Part shown: positions 11,870-25,023 of the stretch, piece after piece
Numbering within the stretch: position 1 is the stretch's first letter
Layout of the letters: each line of letters begins with the position of its first letter
Assembly: GCA_028532985.1 (NCBI GenBank)
Contig: JANCIK010000006.1
Coordinates: forward strand, 1,488,001-1,552,000
Length of the DNA: 64,000 bases
DNA from: Stropharia rugosoannulata
Lineage: Eukaryota > Basidiomycota > Agaricomycetes > Agaricales > Strophariaceae
Direction: 5' to 3'
The notes under the pieces: model-generated
Databases searched by the model: none
The model's input: the letters and a program-made list of their open reading frames with translations, nothing else
Told to the model about the DNA's origin: nothing
Translations under genes and position numbers: made by a program

Positions 11870-13693
11870 ATGTCACAATCCAGCATATCAACAACTAATA
11901 GGTGCTCCGCACTAGCTACTGCAGAAGCGTCCATGTCCGTGTCCGTTAAAAAAGCTACATCATCCGTCCAAGATGTGGGGGAAGAGAAGCCTCCTTTTGG
12001 TTCTCGGTGCGCAACTATTTCCAGCATCTCATCATTGTTGGGAGCATTGCCTTAACAATGCCCATGAAGATTTTTGACCGACGAGGACGATGTCTGGAGC
12101 CAAAATGCCTGGGATCATGTTCCACCACCTGTTGATCAAGTCGAAACTATCATCAAAGCGCTTTCTAAACAGAGACTGGCCCCCGTCCCGCTGGAGGAAA
12201 AGCAAAAACTCAATGAGAAGCCCGCAAAGCATTGGTGCATCCCGATTGTCTGGCTGCCTACTCGACAATACATTGAAATAATATGATTGATCAGGGACAA
12301 CTTCTACAAAATGAACGCAGCCAATTTTTTCCGCAATCGCAAATGGTACGAACTCATCCGTTGAGTCTCATCCTTTCATCAGCCTGAATGCACCTCTAAA
12401 TGCACCGCGCAGGCTGCACAACGAATTCCCAGAGCTCATCGCCGCAACACAGCCGAATGCAGGTCCAAAAACGATAGTAGAAGTGGGCTGCGGTAAGTAA
12501 ACTTGCGCTCATCACCATCATCACCATCATCATAGCAAGTTATCTGATCTGCGTCGCTCTGGTTGTTTAGGCGCTGGCAACTCTGTGTTCCCGCTCCTCT
12601 CCGCCAACCAGAATTCCGAACTGCAAATCCGCGCTTATGACTACGCTGCACACGCCGTCAAACTCGTCCAGGTATGTACCTTCTGATGGACACCGTTTCT
12701 CCAATTGATGAATCATTTCCATCCCACTGCAAAGCTGACGAAATCATAACAGCAGGATCCTCTGTATACCTCCCCTCCCGCGGGCACAATCCATGCTGGT
12801 GTATGGGACGTCACCTCGCGCAATGGCCTCCCTCCCGATCTTGTGCCAGGCAGCGCAGACTTGGTGATAATCGTATTTGTTATGAGCGCCTTGCACCCGG
12901 ACGAATGGGGGTACGCTATTGCTAACGTACATAAGGTATACATTCTCGAATTCCACTCCGCGTCCTGTGTCACCGATCATACACCTGTGTTCTGATATCT
13001 ATACATAGATCCTAAAGCCAGGCGGTCTCGTCCTCTTCCGAGACTACGGTCGATACGACCTTACGCAGCTGCGCTTCAAAGGCGGCAGACTGCTGGATGA
13101 GAACTTCTATATCAGAGGTGATAAAACACGCGTTTATTTCTTCGAACTAGGTAAGTGACGAGTCCATTACCCACACATGCGATGCATTTTACCCCTCCCA
13201 GCCTCCCCATCATAAAATCCTCATATTTATACAAGAGCACTGCTGATCTTCTCACACCGCAGACGAACTTGCCCTGCTGTTCACCGGTTCCAAGGCTGCC
13301 ACTGCTGAAAACGGCCACATGACAACGACGAAGACAAATACCGTGGTCGTGGAGCACGACGACGGCACCCAAATAACGACTATCCCATCTTTAGGCGACG
13401 ACGTCAGAATTGATTCCGGGGAAGAAGGTGGCACCGCATCCGCAGATCCGCTTTCCACAAGTCCAGATCCGGCGAATGCGGACACCTACCCGGATGTGGG
13501 GCAACCGGTTGGTAATGCCGCTGCCTCTGGAGCTGGGATCCATGAGAGCTTGCTCTCTCCATTGGCCAATTGCCATTCACATCCTTTGTTTGCGGCAGAA
13601 CACCTGGGTGTGGACCGCCGATTGATTGTCAACCGGAAGAGGCAATTAAAGATGTACAGGGTATGGATGCAGGGTAAATTCCGAAAGCTGTGA
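11870..13693 (+). CDS. tRNA N3-methylcytidine methyltransferase (METTL2/Trm140 type)
   Basis: Eight exons (11870-12006, 12070-12234, 12295-12345, 12413-12492, 12571-12671, 12753-12935, 13009-13150, 13263-13693) sum to exactly 430 codons. The start could instead be ATG 11933 (MSVSVKK). The N-terminal motif [17 protein letters not shown] is typical of METTL2/ABP140 enzymes, which methylate C32 in the anticodon loop of Thr and Arg tRNAs using SAM. The SAM-binding motif I is [15 protein letters not shown]; later motifs are [21 protein letters not shown] and [20 protein letters not shown]. The tail [17 protein letters not shown] and [17 protein letters not shown] also fit the family. A Ser/Asp-rich insertion (about residues 310-390) separates the core from the last motif. 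The enzyme is presumably cytosolic. Confidence 0.92.
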
Positions 13694-13894
13694 AGTATAT
13701 CAAAACATCTTGAAAGTAATTAGTTGACAATTCATGTAAACTACATACATACCACACACACAATGGTTTGGAGATTCACGGCTTATGGTGAAATTGAATG
13801 TTCAAAAAAAGGGGTATTTCATGACATGAATATGTAGTAGTTAACTAAAAATTACGAGTACATATGTACAAAAACAACAAACTAGTAGGACTGA

Positions 13895-16674
13895 TTAGAA
13901 GAGAACATTCGCGACTTTTTCAAGGAAGTTCTTAGGAGGCACTTCAGGTTCTTCAGTCTCTTCTGGCGTAGGAATACCCTATAACACATTTTTAGAAACA
14001 AATCATAATGCCCAAAGGAAATAACATACAGTGACAAAGTCCATCTCTTCTGGCTTCCAGAAATGAGTTCGTTTGGTGAACTTGTAACCGAAATACAAGA
14101 CGAAGAAAATTGGGATATTGATGTCTTGACGAAAAAAGATTTAAGTGAAAATGTATTACATTCAACAAGATTGGGTACTTACACGCTGTCAAGAAATCAG
14201 TGGCATTGAAGGACCAGAAGACCTTGAAACCGTTGATGAGGATGAAGAAGATAGTCCAACCGGCTCCCCAGTAAGCGACATAAGGTTGCCAACTGTTATG
14301 ATACGAGTTTGCAGTCAAGTCGAATCCTTGCGCAAGCATTCCCCGGCCTAGAGATAGAAGCTCAGGTATGCAAAGAGTGCAATAAAGAAAGATGCATACG
14401 GAAGTAAATGTAAGTCACGTTCATGACACACCAGCTAGTGAACCCTCCAGTGGTAGATAGTCTGACGAACCAGCTATAGAGAATTGTTAGTTCATGGGCT
14501 AGAGTGGATCAGGATGATGTGGTGGCTTACTTAAACACCTGATTCGAACCATTCGATACACTTAAGAAGGATAGCACGGTGAATACAGAGGTCACCAAGA
14601 CGGCCAACAAGGGAAGGCCACGCTTCGTGCAGTATGTCAAGAACCTTGGAGCTTGGCCACGGAGAGCAAGACCATAGAGGACGCGTGAGGCACAGAACAG
14701 GAAGCTGTTTCCAGCGGAGAACGCGCTCGTGAAAATACACGCATTCACGATGTGAGGGAGCACTAAAGTGTCCAATGAGTGGATTGTCAGCGTATAATCA
14801 ACGCGCGACGCTAACCTTTGATCCCAGCGCGCGTGATGGCAATGACGAATGGAGAAGCAGCAGCAGTGTTGTTATCTACGCGAGATGCGAAAGTATAACA
14901 AGTCGTTATTAATGATCGCGCCATCAGAAGATACATCAAATGAAGCACAGACCTTGAAGAGACAGCAAATCAGCATCGTTGTATGCAACAAGCATGCCGA
15001 TCATCAGGATGCCCAAAACCTATGCGAGTGTTTGAGATAACTTTCATCATGTGGGTCTGTGGCGGTCACTAACGTAAAAGACAACAATACGCCAGAATAC
15101 ACGGCTGACAGCCTTTGCAATGCTGCGTCGGGGACTTTCTGTTTCCGAGGCGGCGCTAAACGAACATCAGAAATCAGCGAACAGGAACAGCTGCGCGCTC
15201 TTACATGACGACGAGCTCCATGCCCTGGTACGAGAAGGCGGCTTGTACCAAGACGCTCAGGATGGCGAGGAAGCGATCCCAACCAATGTGGTTAGGCTCC
15301 AGACCGGAGCGTGCAATGGCGCCAGGGTTTTTCCAAAACTGCAAGGCTTCAGAAAAACTGCTTTCCAAGTGATAGATAAATGACCGTACCCTAAAACCTA
15401 TGCGCCCGCCATGTGGGCCTCCACCCAAGTCAATAATAAGACCAGCGATAAGTAGTCCAATGATAAGGGATACTGTTCAAGTTAGCATGCATACAATCAT
15501 CAAGTTGCTCTGTGCTGCTCACATTTGATTATAGCGAATATAAACTCAGCTATCGGAATGTTAGCTTGAAGTTTTTTTCAAGAGATAGTACTGCTCACAT
15601 TCCCCGAAATATCTAAGTGCAAAAAAAAATTACATGGGAATGAAATGGTTTTTCTACTGGTCACGTACCTGACACCAAAAATATTGATAAGACAGACTAG
15701 AACGCATATAACTAGAGTGTATCCGGCGATGTGAGCTTCCTACATTTAATTATAAGTTCGTGGAGTCGCCAAGAGAAAACTACGTATGCATGCACTTACT
15801 GATGCTTTCGTATCCCAAAACGTGAGAAGGATAACGGCGGCTGTGATTTCAGAAGGAGCCGAGATGCTTCAAGCTACAATGAGGTGAGGAGCATCAATAA
15901 AGAATGACCAGACGTACGCATTGGTGTAGAAGTAATTCTATGACGGTGTATTAGCCAGAACATTTTTTATTCGAGTAAACCACATACCCATCCTGTCGCA
16001 AACCCAAGAGCAGGGTCTACCCAGCGAGCAGCTGCACGCAGATACTTATGTTAGTCCTACAATGATAACCACGTCAAACGGAACTTGCCAAAGTGGGGAA
16101 ATGTCCCGGAAATGGGAGCCCAGGTTGACATTTCTCCGACGGCACATAGGGACCTTGGTATACAAGTAAGACAGGATTCCTGATGACACTGTACAACACA
16201 ACATACGCATATGCAACTGTGCCAACGAGTGCATAAGCAAGCAAGGCTCCCAAAGGCCCTGCGCTTGCCAGAGCTCCACCAGACCCCAAGAATAAACCAG
16301 TTCCGATGGTGCCTGCAATCTGGAAGAAATATGTGGTAGTTGTAGTATTAGTGTGTCGAGAGAGGTCTGTTAGCACGCACAGCAATCCTACAAGTCGATT
16401 AAAATCAGCGACCAATCGGGTCGAAAAGAGAGGAAGACGCACATCTGAACATGGCGTTGCTTAAGACGCCGCTGAACGCGATCAAGGTCATGCACATCGA
16501 AGTGATATCTATAGTCGAGCTCAGCTAATATCGCGCAGGTGATGGCAATCCGGGTGGATAAACATACTGAGGATTGGATGAGGGGACAGCATGGTCCTGA
16601 CCGGAAACGCCCCTTTCAGTGCCCTTCTCGAGACTGTCGTTCTCGTCCGGCCGTTGGGCTTTTTCGTTGTCCAT
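13895..16674 (-). CDS. Amino-acid permease (APC superfamily, YAT family)
   Basis: A minus-strand gene with many small exons, from MDNEKAQRPDEN (16674) to the tail PPKNFLEKVANVLF before TAA at 13897-13895. Signatures are in the fungal amino-acid transporter order: IAGTIGTGLFLGSGGALA (TM1), GPLGALLAYALVGTVAY (TM2), EMSTWAPISGTFPHF, the conserved RWVDPALGFATGW, NYFYTNA, FSYQGMELV (TM6 region), FSAGNSFLFCASRVLYGLA and LPLLAVLVTSVFTVLSFL. Around 12 TM segments are expected, with cytosolic termini. It should import one or more amino acids at the plasma membrane by proton symport; specificity cannot be read from sequence. It is convergent with the tRNA methyltransferase gene (201 bp apart). The upstream region has clustered GATA motifs, consistent with nitrogen control. 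Exact exon limits were not all worked out. Confidence 0.88.
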
Positions 16675-18084
16675 TCTGAGCAGGCAAGCGGACGCTGATG
16701 GGTGGGAAGCAAGAAGTCATCGAACCCCACCTACATAAGTAGGCGATGTTGTGGTTCCGCAAAGGGGGATAGTGTGGGTCTGCCCTAAAAATAAACCCAT
16801 TGAATACATGTGAGTACTCCTTCAGATAAGTAGCGATGTCACGATAGACACTAATATGGCAATCATATCAGTCCATATCATTTGCACAATGTTCAATAGG
16901 CGGATGCCCCGAACAATGCGCATTTCTTGCGGATGGACAATGCACGGGGTTGAATCGAAGCTATATTCTGCACAGCATAACTACTCCCATAAGTACCCGT
17001 CTAGCAGAATTAATATAGACTGACCCACACGGAGCCACATATGCTTGCGTCACAGTCCTGGTAAGGTTCTGTCAGATATAGCTCGCCATTTGGAACTGAT
17101 TTGTGGACCTCGGTGGTGGTGGGACCGCAGTCTTGATCAATTGCTGCCTGCCGCATTGCTCAGTAGTTGGAAGACAGGAGCGTAAGTAAGTTTCAGAGTC
17201 ATGTACATATATGTCTCCCAGATAGAGTACGCGCCAGGTATATATCTCAGGGAAGCTTGCTATGCAGATAGTGATGTTTCATAGGCAAATGGATAATACA
17301 CCGCACATGTTGGTGATACAGGATAACTACCACATATCGTGAATGAGTTCCTGGTGCTTCAATTTCTCTTTCGAAATGAACCTTCAACAGGAGTATCTCG
17401 AACCGCTATCAAATGGACATTCACCACGTCCAGCCACGCAGGTTACGCCCCAAAAAAGCCGATGACACAGGTTGACAGGTTATCGTACCTGTGCGGTGTG
17501 CTGTAGGGAGAGCCCGTGAGAGCGTGCAGATAAGCGAACCAGCCCTGAACGTTAAACGTTATGTGAAAAGAATGGCAGATGGGCATGGCAGTGGCACTGT
17601 GGCAGTGGCAGTAATTGCGATCGTGGAAACTCAGGATTTATGCTAGTTAGAGAGAGACTGTGACTGCCCTATTCTGAGGAGATAACAGGAAATGATGAGA
17701 AGGAACTGATAATGCGCTGTGATAAAGACTTGGTGGACCATAGAATTAATGACATTCTGGGATAGATGGACGCAAGATGGCGGTAGTAAGTAAAGCACTG
17801 GGCCGGGCTGGCTGCTTGACTGGCCCATCACTGCAGTCACATGAAATTACCACTGCCACCAGTTGCCGACTCAGCCACGGCCAGTAATTGGCTTAACGCG
17901 TCCCCTTGACCGCAACTTGACCGTCTTGCACATCTACAGCTTGGTCGACATCTTTTCATAAGTCGAAATCACATATCAAAAGCACCAGTTACAAGACAGC
18001 GTGGATTGATATCCCCAGATATCAGATTTATGTGCTAATCAACTGTTAACCCGCTCATAACCTTGCTTCAACTATTTGTGCAAT
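16675..18084. promoter_or_regulatory. Long permease upstream region with clustered GATA motifs
   Basis: About 1.4 kb without a convincing gene between the divergent permease and G-patch starts. Scanning both strands by eye I count about 11 matches to HGATAR, the consensus of fungal nitrogen-regulatory GATA factors. Examples are AGATAAG at 16824, AGATAG at 17220, AGATAA at 17528 and 17680, and two TGATAA near 17708 and 17721. Roughly four would be expected by chance with even base composition. A short GGCAGT-rich simple repeat lies near 17588-17612. Regulation of the permease by these sites is inference. Confidence 0.4.
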
Positions 18085-21071
18085 ATGACCTCCCGTCTCA
18101 AACGAAAACTTGATGATTTAGGCGTCGACACGTCGGGTCGCAGAGCCAATGAGAATTTCTGTCTTGTAAGATGTATTCCGGTGACCCTGTTGGACCGCCT
18201 GTAACATATTCTCGATGCAGATTGGAACACCTCTTCCTCCTCTAGAAAAGTCGAAAGACACAGGAGAATTCGTCCCTCTATGGAAGCAAGACGTACGCGA
18301 TGAAAAGGGACGGAGGCGTCTCCATGGTGCGTTTACTGGAGGATTCTCGGCGGGGTACTTCAATACGGTTGGTTCAAAAGAAGGTATTTTCTAATCCTTG
18401 TTGTTACTTCCGTTTTCTCTACTGACAATGCCTCAGGATGGACGCCGGCCACATTCACCTCCTCCAGAAATGACAGGGCAAAGAAAAAGAGCTTGCGCCC
18501 AGAGGATTTCATGGACGAAGAAGACTTGCAAGATCTCAAAGACAGTCGCACAATCGTGGACACCACCGAACAGATGGACTTTCTCGGCGGTACACAGGCA
18601 GAGCTGCGGGGTCAGGCGACCGAAGATGACTCTGAGAAGGAGTAGGTCACACTCCTATTACAAAATGATTGATATTCATTGCCTGTAGCCCCATTACTCG
18701 GGCGCTCGAAACATCACTACTTCCGACTCCAAAGGACTCTGTCGGAGCAAAGATTCTTAAACGGATGGGTTGGAGACTTGGACAAGGAATAGGTACACGC
18801 ATATCCTTGAGGGAACGCAAGATTCAAGATAAACTCGCGTATGACGCTACCACCGGAACTAAGTTCTCCGGAAACACACTTGACATTCCGGACGACGATG
18901 AAGAGGCTAGCAAACACTCCTATGCGCGGCGAGACACGCCAGTACTGGTGGTCAAGCGAAAGGACAATTCTCATGGACTTGGCTATGTTCCTGGTATGAG
19001 CCTCAATGAAACTTTGGGCAGTAACACCACTGCCGGTGCTAAAGGACCTAGGCTTGCAGGTAAGTATAGTCCTTGCAGACCTTTTGGGAGATATTTTAAG
19101 GGTGTCACGCATATAGGGGGATTCGGCCTCGGGGCGCTCAACGACGCCGACGAAGACGATTTGGATGTTTATGATCATGATCAAAGAAATAGCCGCCAGC
19201 GCGTTGCGTACGACCATATAAATGGTGACGATGACGACACTGTTATAATCGGGCGACAATCAGGACGTTCAAAAGCAGAGCCGCTTGTAAGTCGTGTTAA
19301 TCATTATCCGATTATAGTACCTTGCGCTGATAGTCTCAAGAGGTCGTCTACTACTGCCCAGTATTTCAGAGATGGGCATCCAGTACTCGCGGGATTTATT
19401 CTCTCCGATGACCCGGTGGCTGAGGATCGATGGTAAGACCGGCGACTGCATACCTTTACAACAACTCATCCGAGGACAGGTTTTCATTGCCTGATGTTCC
19501 ACCAGACTGGAAGCCAGACCCGAGACGTGTATGGGAAAAGAATAAGGAGAACGACCCAATGCCCGTACACGCGCCTCCTGTACAGACACATGCGCAATGG
19601 AAGAAGTCAGCAATATCGGCGGATCAGGTAAGGAGTATTGTCTCATAGACCAAACCGTTCGGAAAATCTAACACTCTTATCTCAGCGTGGAACACTTCTA
19701 GGAGAGACACCGTTGCAGGCCGCGCCGCGCTCTGTTTTTGATTACATGTCAGAAAAGGACAGGGAGCGGATTAAACGCATATCATCAAATTTGAAAAACC
19801 CAGAAGCAGGCAAACCATCATCCGCACCCGGACCCCCTTCGCCTCCCCCGTCGCTAGCCAAGGTCGAGCCCCATATCGCACAAGCTGCACTGCGTGGGTT
19901 CCAACCATTCACCACAGACCCAGCCAAGCAGGCAAGATACACAGTCTACCTCCACTCTCAGGCAACGCAGGACGGGTCTGTGCCCTCTTTGGCGCCGCTA
20001 CCCCACCAGGGCCGGGATGAGTTCCAAAAGGAGCTCGAAGACTATGCGAAGGCGGCGTCGTTGTTCAAACCTATGTCTGGCGCGATGGCTGGCCGGTTCA
20101 CGAGCGCCGCTGTGATTGATCACGGGCCAAAAATTATTGAGGGGCTGCACACCCCCAGCGCAGCAGAGATCGAGGCGAAGGAAGCGCAGGAGCGCAAGGA
20201 CGCTGAGGACAAGATAAGCCCCAAGGTGCATGCAGCGAAGATGGGCATGTTTGGCCCGCTTACGCGAGAAAAGCGCGTTTGGCGCCCTGCTAAGTTGTTG
20301 TGCAAGCGCTTCAACGTGAAGGAGCCTGAGCCTGAGGAGGCGGAGGAGCCTTCAGTGGCAGGTCCGAGTGGGAGCAAGTCGTCTTTTGCGCATCCTGAAC
20401 AGGATGTACAGCCGGCAGCAACAACTAAGGACTTCACTACGCCTATTCAGAAGATAGATGGGCCGCGCGATCTGGCGAATGTCGGCCTCGGTGACGACGA
20501 GACACAGGGGCGGGATACTTTGACTTATGAACGCCCTTCAATGGATATCTTCAAAGCAATATTTGCCAGCGACAGTGAAGACTCCGACGATGAAGAACCT
20601 CCTGAAGATGATAAGCCTACGACCACGGAAACTGTAAAGACTGGGTTCACATCCGCCACAGATATCTTGAAGGACGAGCCTATTGACATCAACACCTTCC
20701 GACCTACCTTTGTGCCTCGAGAAGGTAAGGCTAAAAAGGACAGTAAAGGTGAGAAATCAAAGGACAAGAAGGACAAGAAGGAGAAGAAGAAGAAAGAGAA
20801 GAAGTTGGTTTTAGTGTCATTTGAGATGAATGATGACGGGAATGAGGCTGAACTCAAGCAGCCGAAGGATAGGCCCGGTAAAAAGAGACGCGATGCAGAG
20901 CCAGGGGACAAGGGAGCTGACGACGATGTTATGTGGGCTGCTAAGGAGTATGTATCCGTCGCCCCGAAAGCTCCTGAACCTACATTACCGTTGTCCATTT
21001 CACCACCTAACGAAACTAACCCAGATACAACAACAAAGAAGGGGCGGAAGAGAGCCATAGATTTTATGTAG
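18085..21071 (+). CDS. G-patch domain protein, GPATCH1-like
   Basis: Eight exons (18085-18165, 18221-18383, 18437-18641, 18689-19059, 19117-19286, 19362-19432, 19480-19627, 19686-21071) sum to exactly 865 codons. The N-terminal block [20 protein letters not shown] followed by [20 protein letters not shown] is the conserved GPATCH1 N-terminus. The G-patch core is [16 protein letters not shown] (about residue 168 on). Further GPATCH1-type motifs are [18 protein letters not shown] and [16 protein letters not shown]. The C-terminal half is disordered and charged, with a Lys-rich tract near 20,750-20,810 and a terminal [12 protein letters not shown]-patch proteins activate DEAH-box helicases; GPATCH1 is linked to late spliceosomes, so a nuclear splicing role is expected. 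Convergent with the WD40 gene, 172 bp apart. Confidence 0.92.
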
Positions 21072-21243
21072 TAGCACGCAACGTAACGCTATTTCCCGTG
21101 TTCTGTGGACTGAAAGTTCAATCTCCCAGAGTCATTTTTCCTGCCATACCTAGCAAAGGCTTTGAAACCAACTGACAGGCAGCATCGAAGTCTGCTTCAT
21201 ATTTTGAATTTCCATACTTGCAAAGATCAACGATGAAAGCATT

Positions 21244-22902
21244 TTAGTCACTGTCATTCTCCTCCTCCTCGTTATCTTCTACCTCTTCTCCTTCCTCTTC
21301 TTCTTCCCCCTCTTCTTCGGAACTATAACTCTCTTCTGCTTCCTCTTCACCCTGATCATAATCTTCATCGTCATTCGAGTCTTCTTCTCGCTTTCGCTTC
21401 CCATCGCTAGCTGTAGGAGATGTGGCAATATTGCCGTCAGCAAGCGTTACGCATGTCAAACGGGTTCCCTTGGAATCATAAGTGACTACAGGTTCAATTT
21501 TCTTGACTTCAGAGGTATCAGTCGACGCTTCCGGTATTGAGGCAAGATCGTAAACGTTGATGAATCCGTCTGAGGACGCTGTAGAAACGATAGTAGTTGA
21601 AGCCCTGCCCGATGCTTCTGGCAAGGCAATCTCAAGGGTTTGCACTGCCTTGACACTGATTATATGTGAGATATGGAACTTCCTTTGAGTATAAAAACCT
21701 TACCGATTTGTATGCCCCACCATCTCTGCGATGATCTTCGGAGCACCAGTTTCGGGTACATCGTAAACTGTCACTTTGTGGTCCTCTGCTGCGACGAGGA
21801 GGAGTTCTCCTTCACCGTCCACTCTGCTGCAGAACTTGGCGTCGTGTATTCTTGATGCATGTGTGATTGTGCATAACATATCCATGTTCTGTATTGTAAG
21901 CACTTTTACTTAGTGTCGTACTTTTTGAAATGAGGAGCGGCTTACGGTCGCATAGATATCCATCGTAGAACCCGATTGCACAACGAACTTTGTGCCGGAA
22001 GTTGACCATCTTACAATCTCTCCCTCTGAAAAGGTATAAGAAAAAAAAGGATGCCGAAGGGTAATTATAACGTTACCTTTTCCAATTTTTGTACTAGCAA
22101 CACCCTTGCCTCGCATAAGATCCCACATCCTTAGTGCCCTGTCCTTGCCGACACTAAGAGCAACCTTTCCAGAGGGGTGAACGGCCATCGAATTGACACG
22201 ACCTTTGTGGCCCTTCAACGAACGCAAAACGGCCCAATCTCGGGCGCGGAACAGGCAAAGGGTACCGTCTTCCGACGCAGAAAACAGATGTGAGCGGGAA
22301 GGGAAGATAAGATGCGTAATAGAACCTATGAACAAGATTTAGTGGAGTAACAAACAAGGTCGCGATGACTGCTTACCCTCATGATGCATAAGACCACCGA
22401 TTTCTTTCCGTCGTCTTAGATCCCAGATTTTGATAATTTCGTCTGCACTCCCACTCGCCAGCCATTTGCCACCATGCGGCGATGCTGCAACAGCCTTGAT
22501 ACATGAAACGTGAGCAGGGAAAATAAAGGTCGGCGTCAGATGAAATTGTAGTGTTGAGTCTTCAAAGTCAACCGTTCCTTCCAAGCCGTACAAAAGCTTT
22601 TCGTATGAGCCTGCAACAACTTTGAATGAAGTGGGAAGCGGAGTGTCTTCCTGGACAGATTTCTGTTTCCTCTTTTTAGATTTTGAGTCTTTTCTGGGTT
22701 CCTTCTCCTCGGACTCTTTTTCTTTCCCTTTCGCTGACGCAGAAGGTAGATCCGCCTTTTCTGTGTTTTTATGGGCTAAAGGCGCCTCAGCTGGACGCGG
22801 TTGTTTCAGAGAAGACTTCGGTTTGGTGTATGGGTCTACTTTGACCTTTTTATTAGGTCGATCCTGAGCATTCTTCGTATTTGAGGGAGTGACTTTGGCC
22901 AT
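21244..22902 (-). CDS. MAK11: WD40 protein, Mak11/PAK1IP1 family ribosome-assembly factor
   Basis: Five exons (22902-22377, 22325-22077, 22025-21946, 21888-21704, 21655-21244) sum to exactly 484 codons from MAKVTPSNTKN. The first 95 residues are a basic, Lys/Ser-rich nuclear-targeting type leader. WD repeats follow: FPAHVSCIKAVAASPHGGKW/IIKIWDLRRR, HLIFPSRSHLFSASEDGTL, LKGHKGRVNSMAVHPSGKV with RALRMWDL, then KFCSRVDGEGELLLVAAEDH and VSTASSDGFINVYDL. The C-terminus is a long Glu/Asp/Ser tract (about 21,244-21,390). Order and length match yeast Mak11 and human PAK1IP1, nucleolar factors needed for large ribosomal subunit assembly. An acidic tail is usual in this group. The gene is divergent from the amidotransferase, with 233 bp between starts. 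Confidence 0.87.
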
Positions 22903-23135
22903 TGTAGAGATTGTGTAAGGGAAGGTTAAGCGTCGAAAAATACAGGCGGCATTATTTCCGTGGGATGATCGCAAACAAACCATGACGCGACGTGCGCGCG
23001 CGCCCTTACGGTAGCCGCGACTCTTCCCAAACTCTTCTTGCTTCGGACCTGCTCGACTTGTGCTCAACACTTCTTCTAAAGAGGGAGCGAAACACTTTCT
23101 GGCTACTTTAATTTTTTGCTAATCCTGACACAGCC
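22903..23135. promoter_or_regulatory. Shared divergent promoter (MAK11 / GatA)
   Basis: The two start codons are 233 bp apart on opposite strands, so both promoters fall here. It includes an alternating purine/pyrimidine run, gtgcgcgcgcgccc, near 22990. No TATA box is obvious. Confidence 0.5.
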
Positions 23136-25023
23136 ATGCAAGCCAACGTCGCTAGAAGGCTGGAAAAGTCACTGCGTTACCGCTCCCTTTCGACATGTCG
23201 CGAAATCATATCACAAAAAAATTCATTCATTAATGCATTTGTCAATGTTTCACCGCCATCTTCTTCTGTGAAGCAGGGGCTGCCTCTCTCAGGCCTAACT
23301 GTAGCTATCAAGGACAATATTGCAACGACGGAACAGCCAACGACTTGTGCTTCGGGTATGCTCAAAGGTTGGCTCCAGTTTCTTGGCTTCCGGTTCAATG
23401 TGCTAACCTCCTTAGACTATGTCTCGCCATTTGATGCAACGGTCGTAAAACTTCTTCAGGAATCAGGAGCAGAAATCGTTGGCAAAACAAATCTGGATGA
23501 ATTTGGAATGGGGTGAGTAACGAAGCTTGTCTGAGATCTACTTCTTACGAACAGTTTACTAGGTCTCTCAACGTGAATACTATTCATGGACCGGTGAAGA
23601 ACTCCAGAAGTACTTCAGAAAAGGGAGACCGCTCTGCTGGAGGTAGCTCAGGTGGTAGTGCAGCAGCTGTAGCCGCTGGGATGTGCGACGCGTACGTCCC
23701 TTCCCGAATTCCGGTGATTCTTATAATGAATATTGAGCAGCGCGTTGGGAACGGACACGGGGGGATCGGTTCGCTTACCAGCCTCATATTGTGGAGTTTT
23801 CGGATTGAAACCGTCTTACGGATTGATCAGTAGGTGGGCTGCTATTTTGACATGCGGATGGACTCATCTCAAATGCCAAGCAGATGGGGCGTAGTTTCAT
23901 ATGCAGACAGCTTAGACTGTGTAGGCATATTTGCATCGAACGCAGGCACCGTGGAACGCGTTTTCGGTGAGTTGGAATCTTCATATGCTTCGTCGATGGC
24001 TTGCATATTTTCTTACCTATATATTATTAGAGACCATCGCGAAGTTCGACGAATTAGACCCTACGGCAGCTCCTGAAGACATTAGATCTGCTGCTTTTAA
24101 GCATGTTGCTCAGCGGAAAAACGTAAGCCTGCACGGCTTGAGGATAGGCATACCGCAGGTAACCTAATTCTGTGATTATTAATTCACAACTCATGAATCT
24201 ATGTAGGAATATTTTCCTGAAGAAATGTCTCCGGAAATCGTTGACCATGTTCGCAACGTTATTGCTCAGTTGAAGTCCTCCGGCGCAACCATTGTTCCAG
24301 TTTCATTACCTAGCACATCCTATGCACTTAGTGCATACTATGTTTTGGCCAGCGCAGAGGCTAGCAGTAACCTTGCGAGGTATGACGGGGTGCAATATGG
24401 TATAGTATCTTTTTGTTACTCACTTCTATATTTGCTAATGGAATTGTAGGCTCTCTCGTCAAACCCGGCATAGATACTGACAAAACGAAGACTTCTCACG
24501 TATATGCATTAACTCGCGCTGCGGGCTTTGGAAAGGAAGTTCAGAAGCGTATCTTATTGGGAACTTATGCACTTTCCGCGGAGTACGTGTATTGCATTGA
24601 ACCAAAATCAACCGCTCTGATTGTTATTGTTGTAGCGCTTTTGATAACTACTTCCTCCAGGCGCAAAGAATAAGGCAGCTGATCAAAGATGACTTCAACC
24701 GTATTTTTCGGGTCCCTAACTATTACTCAGATTCGCCCTTGGAGCCAGACAGTGATTCACCAGCTGTCGATATCCTGCTTCACCCATCCGCAATACGGAC
24801 AGCACCTCTTCTTACAGAAACCCGTTCAGACATAAGCTCATACGTGCAAGACGTTCTAACAGTTCCAGCTTCCCTAGCAGGCTTGCCAGCTCTCTCTGTT
24901 CCCGTCTCAAATTCTGTCAAAAACAATGACTCTCTGCCTATAGGTATCAGTCTTGTCGGACAATGGGGTACGGACAGTCTGATAATTTCCATTGGGAAAG
25001 CCCTTGAAAACTTAAACGCCTGA
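23136..25023 (+). CDS. HER2: Mitochondrial Glu-tRNA(Gln) amidotransferase subunit A
   Basis: Nine exons (23136-23367, 23416-23512, 23563-23691, 23741-23833, 23884-23966, 24031-24158, 24207-24399, 24450-24582, 24636-25023) sum to exactly 492 codons. It is an amidase-signature protein. The catalytic lysine lies in [12 protein letters not shown], the Gly/Ser-rich loop in [18 protein letters not shown], and the nucleophile region in [31 protein letters not shown] and the ending [16 protein letters not shown] are typical of GatA/HER2/QRSL1. The enzyme releases ammonia from glutamine and converts misacylated Glu-tRNA(Gln) to Gln-tRNA(Gln) with subunits B and F/C in the mitochondrial matrix. The N-terminal 22 residues are Arg-rich with few acidic residues, as expected for a mitochondrial presequence. 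All key residues appear intact. Confidence 0.93.
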
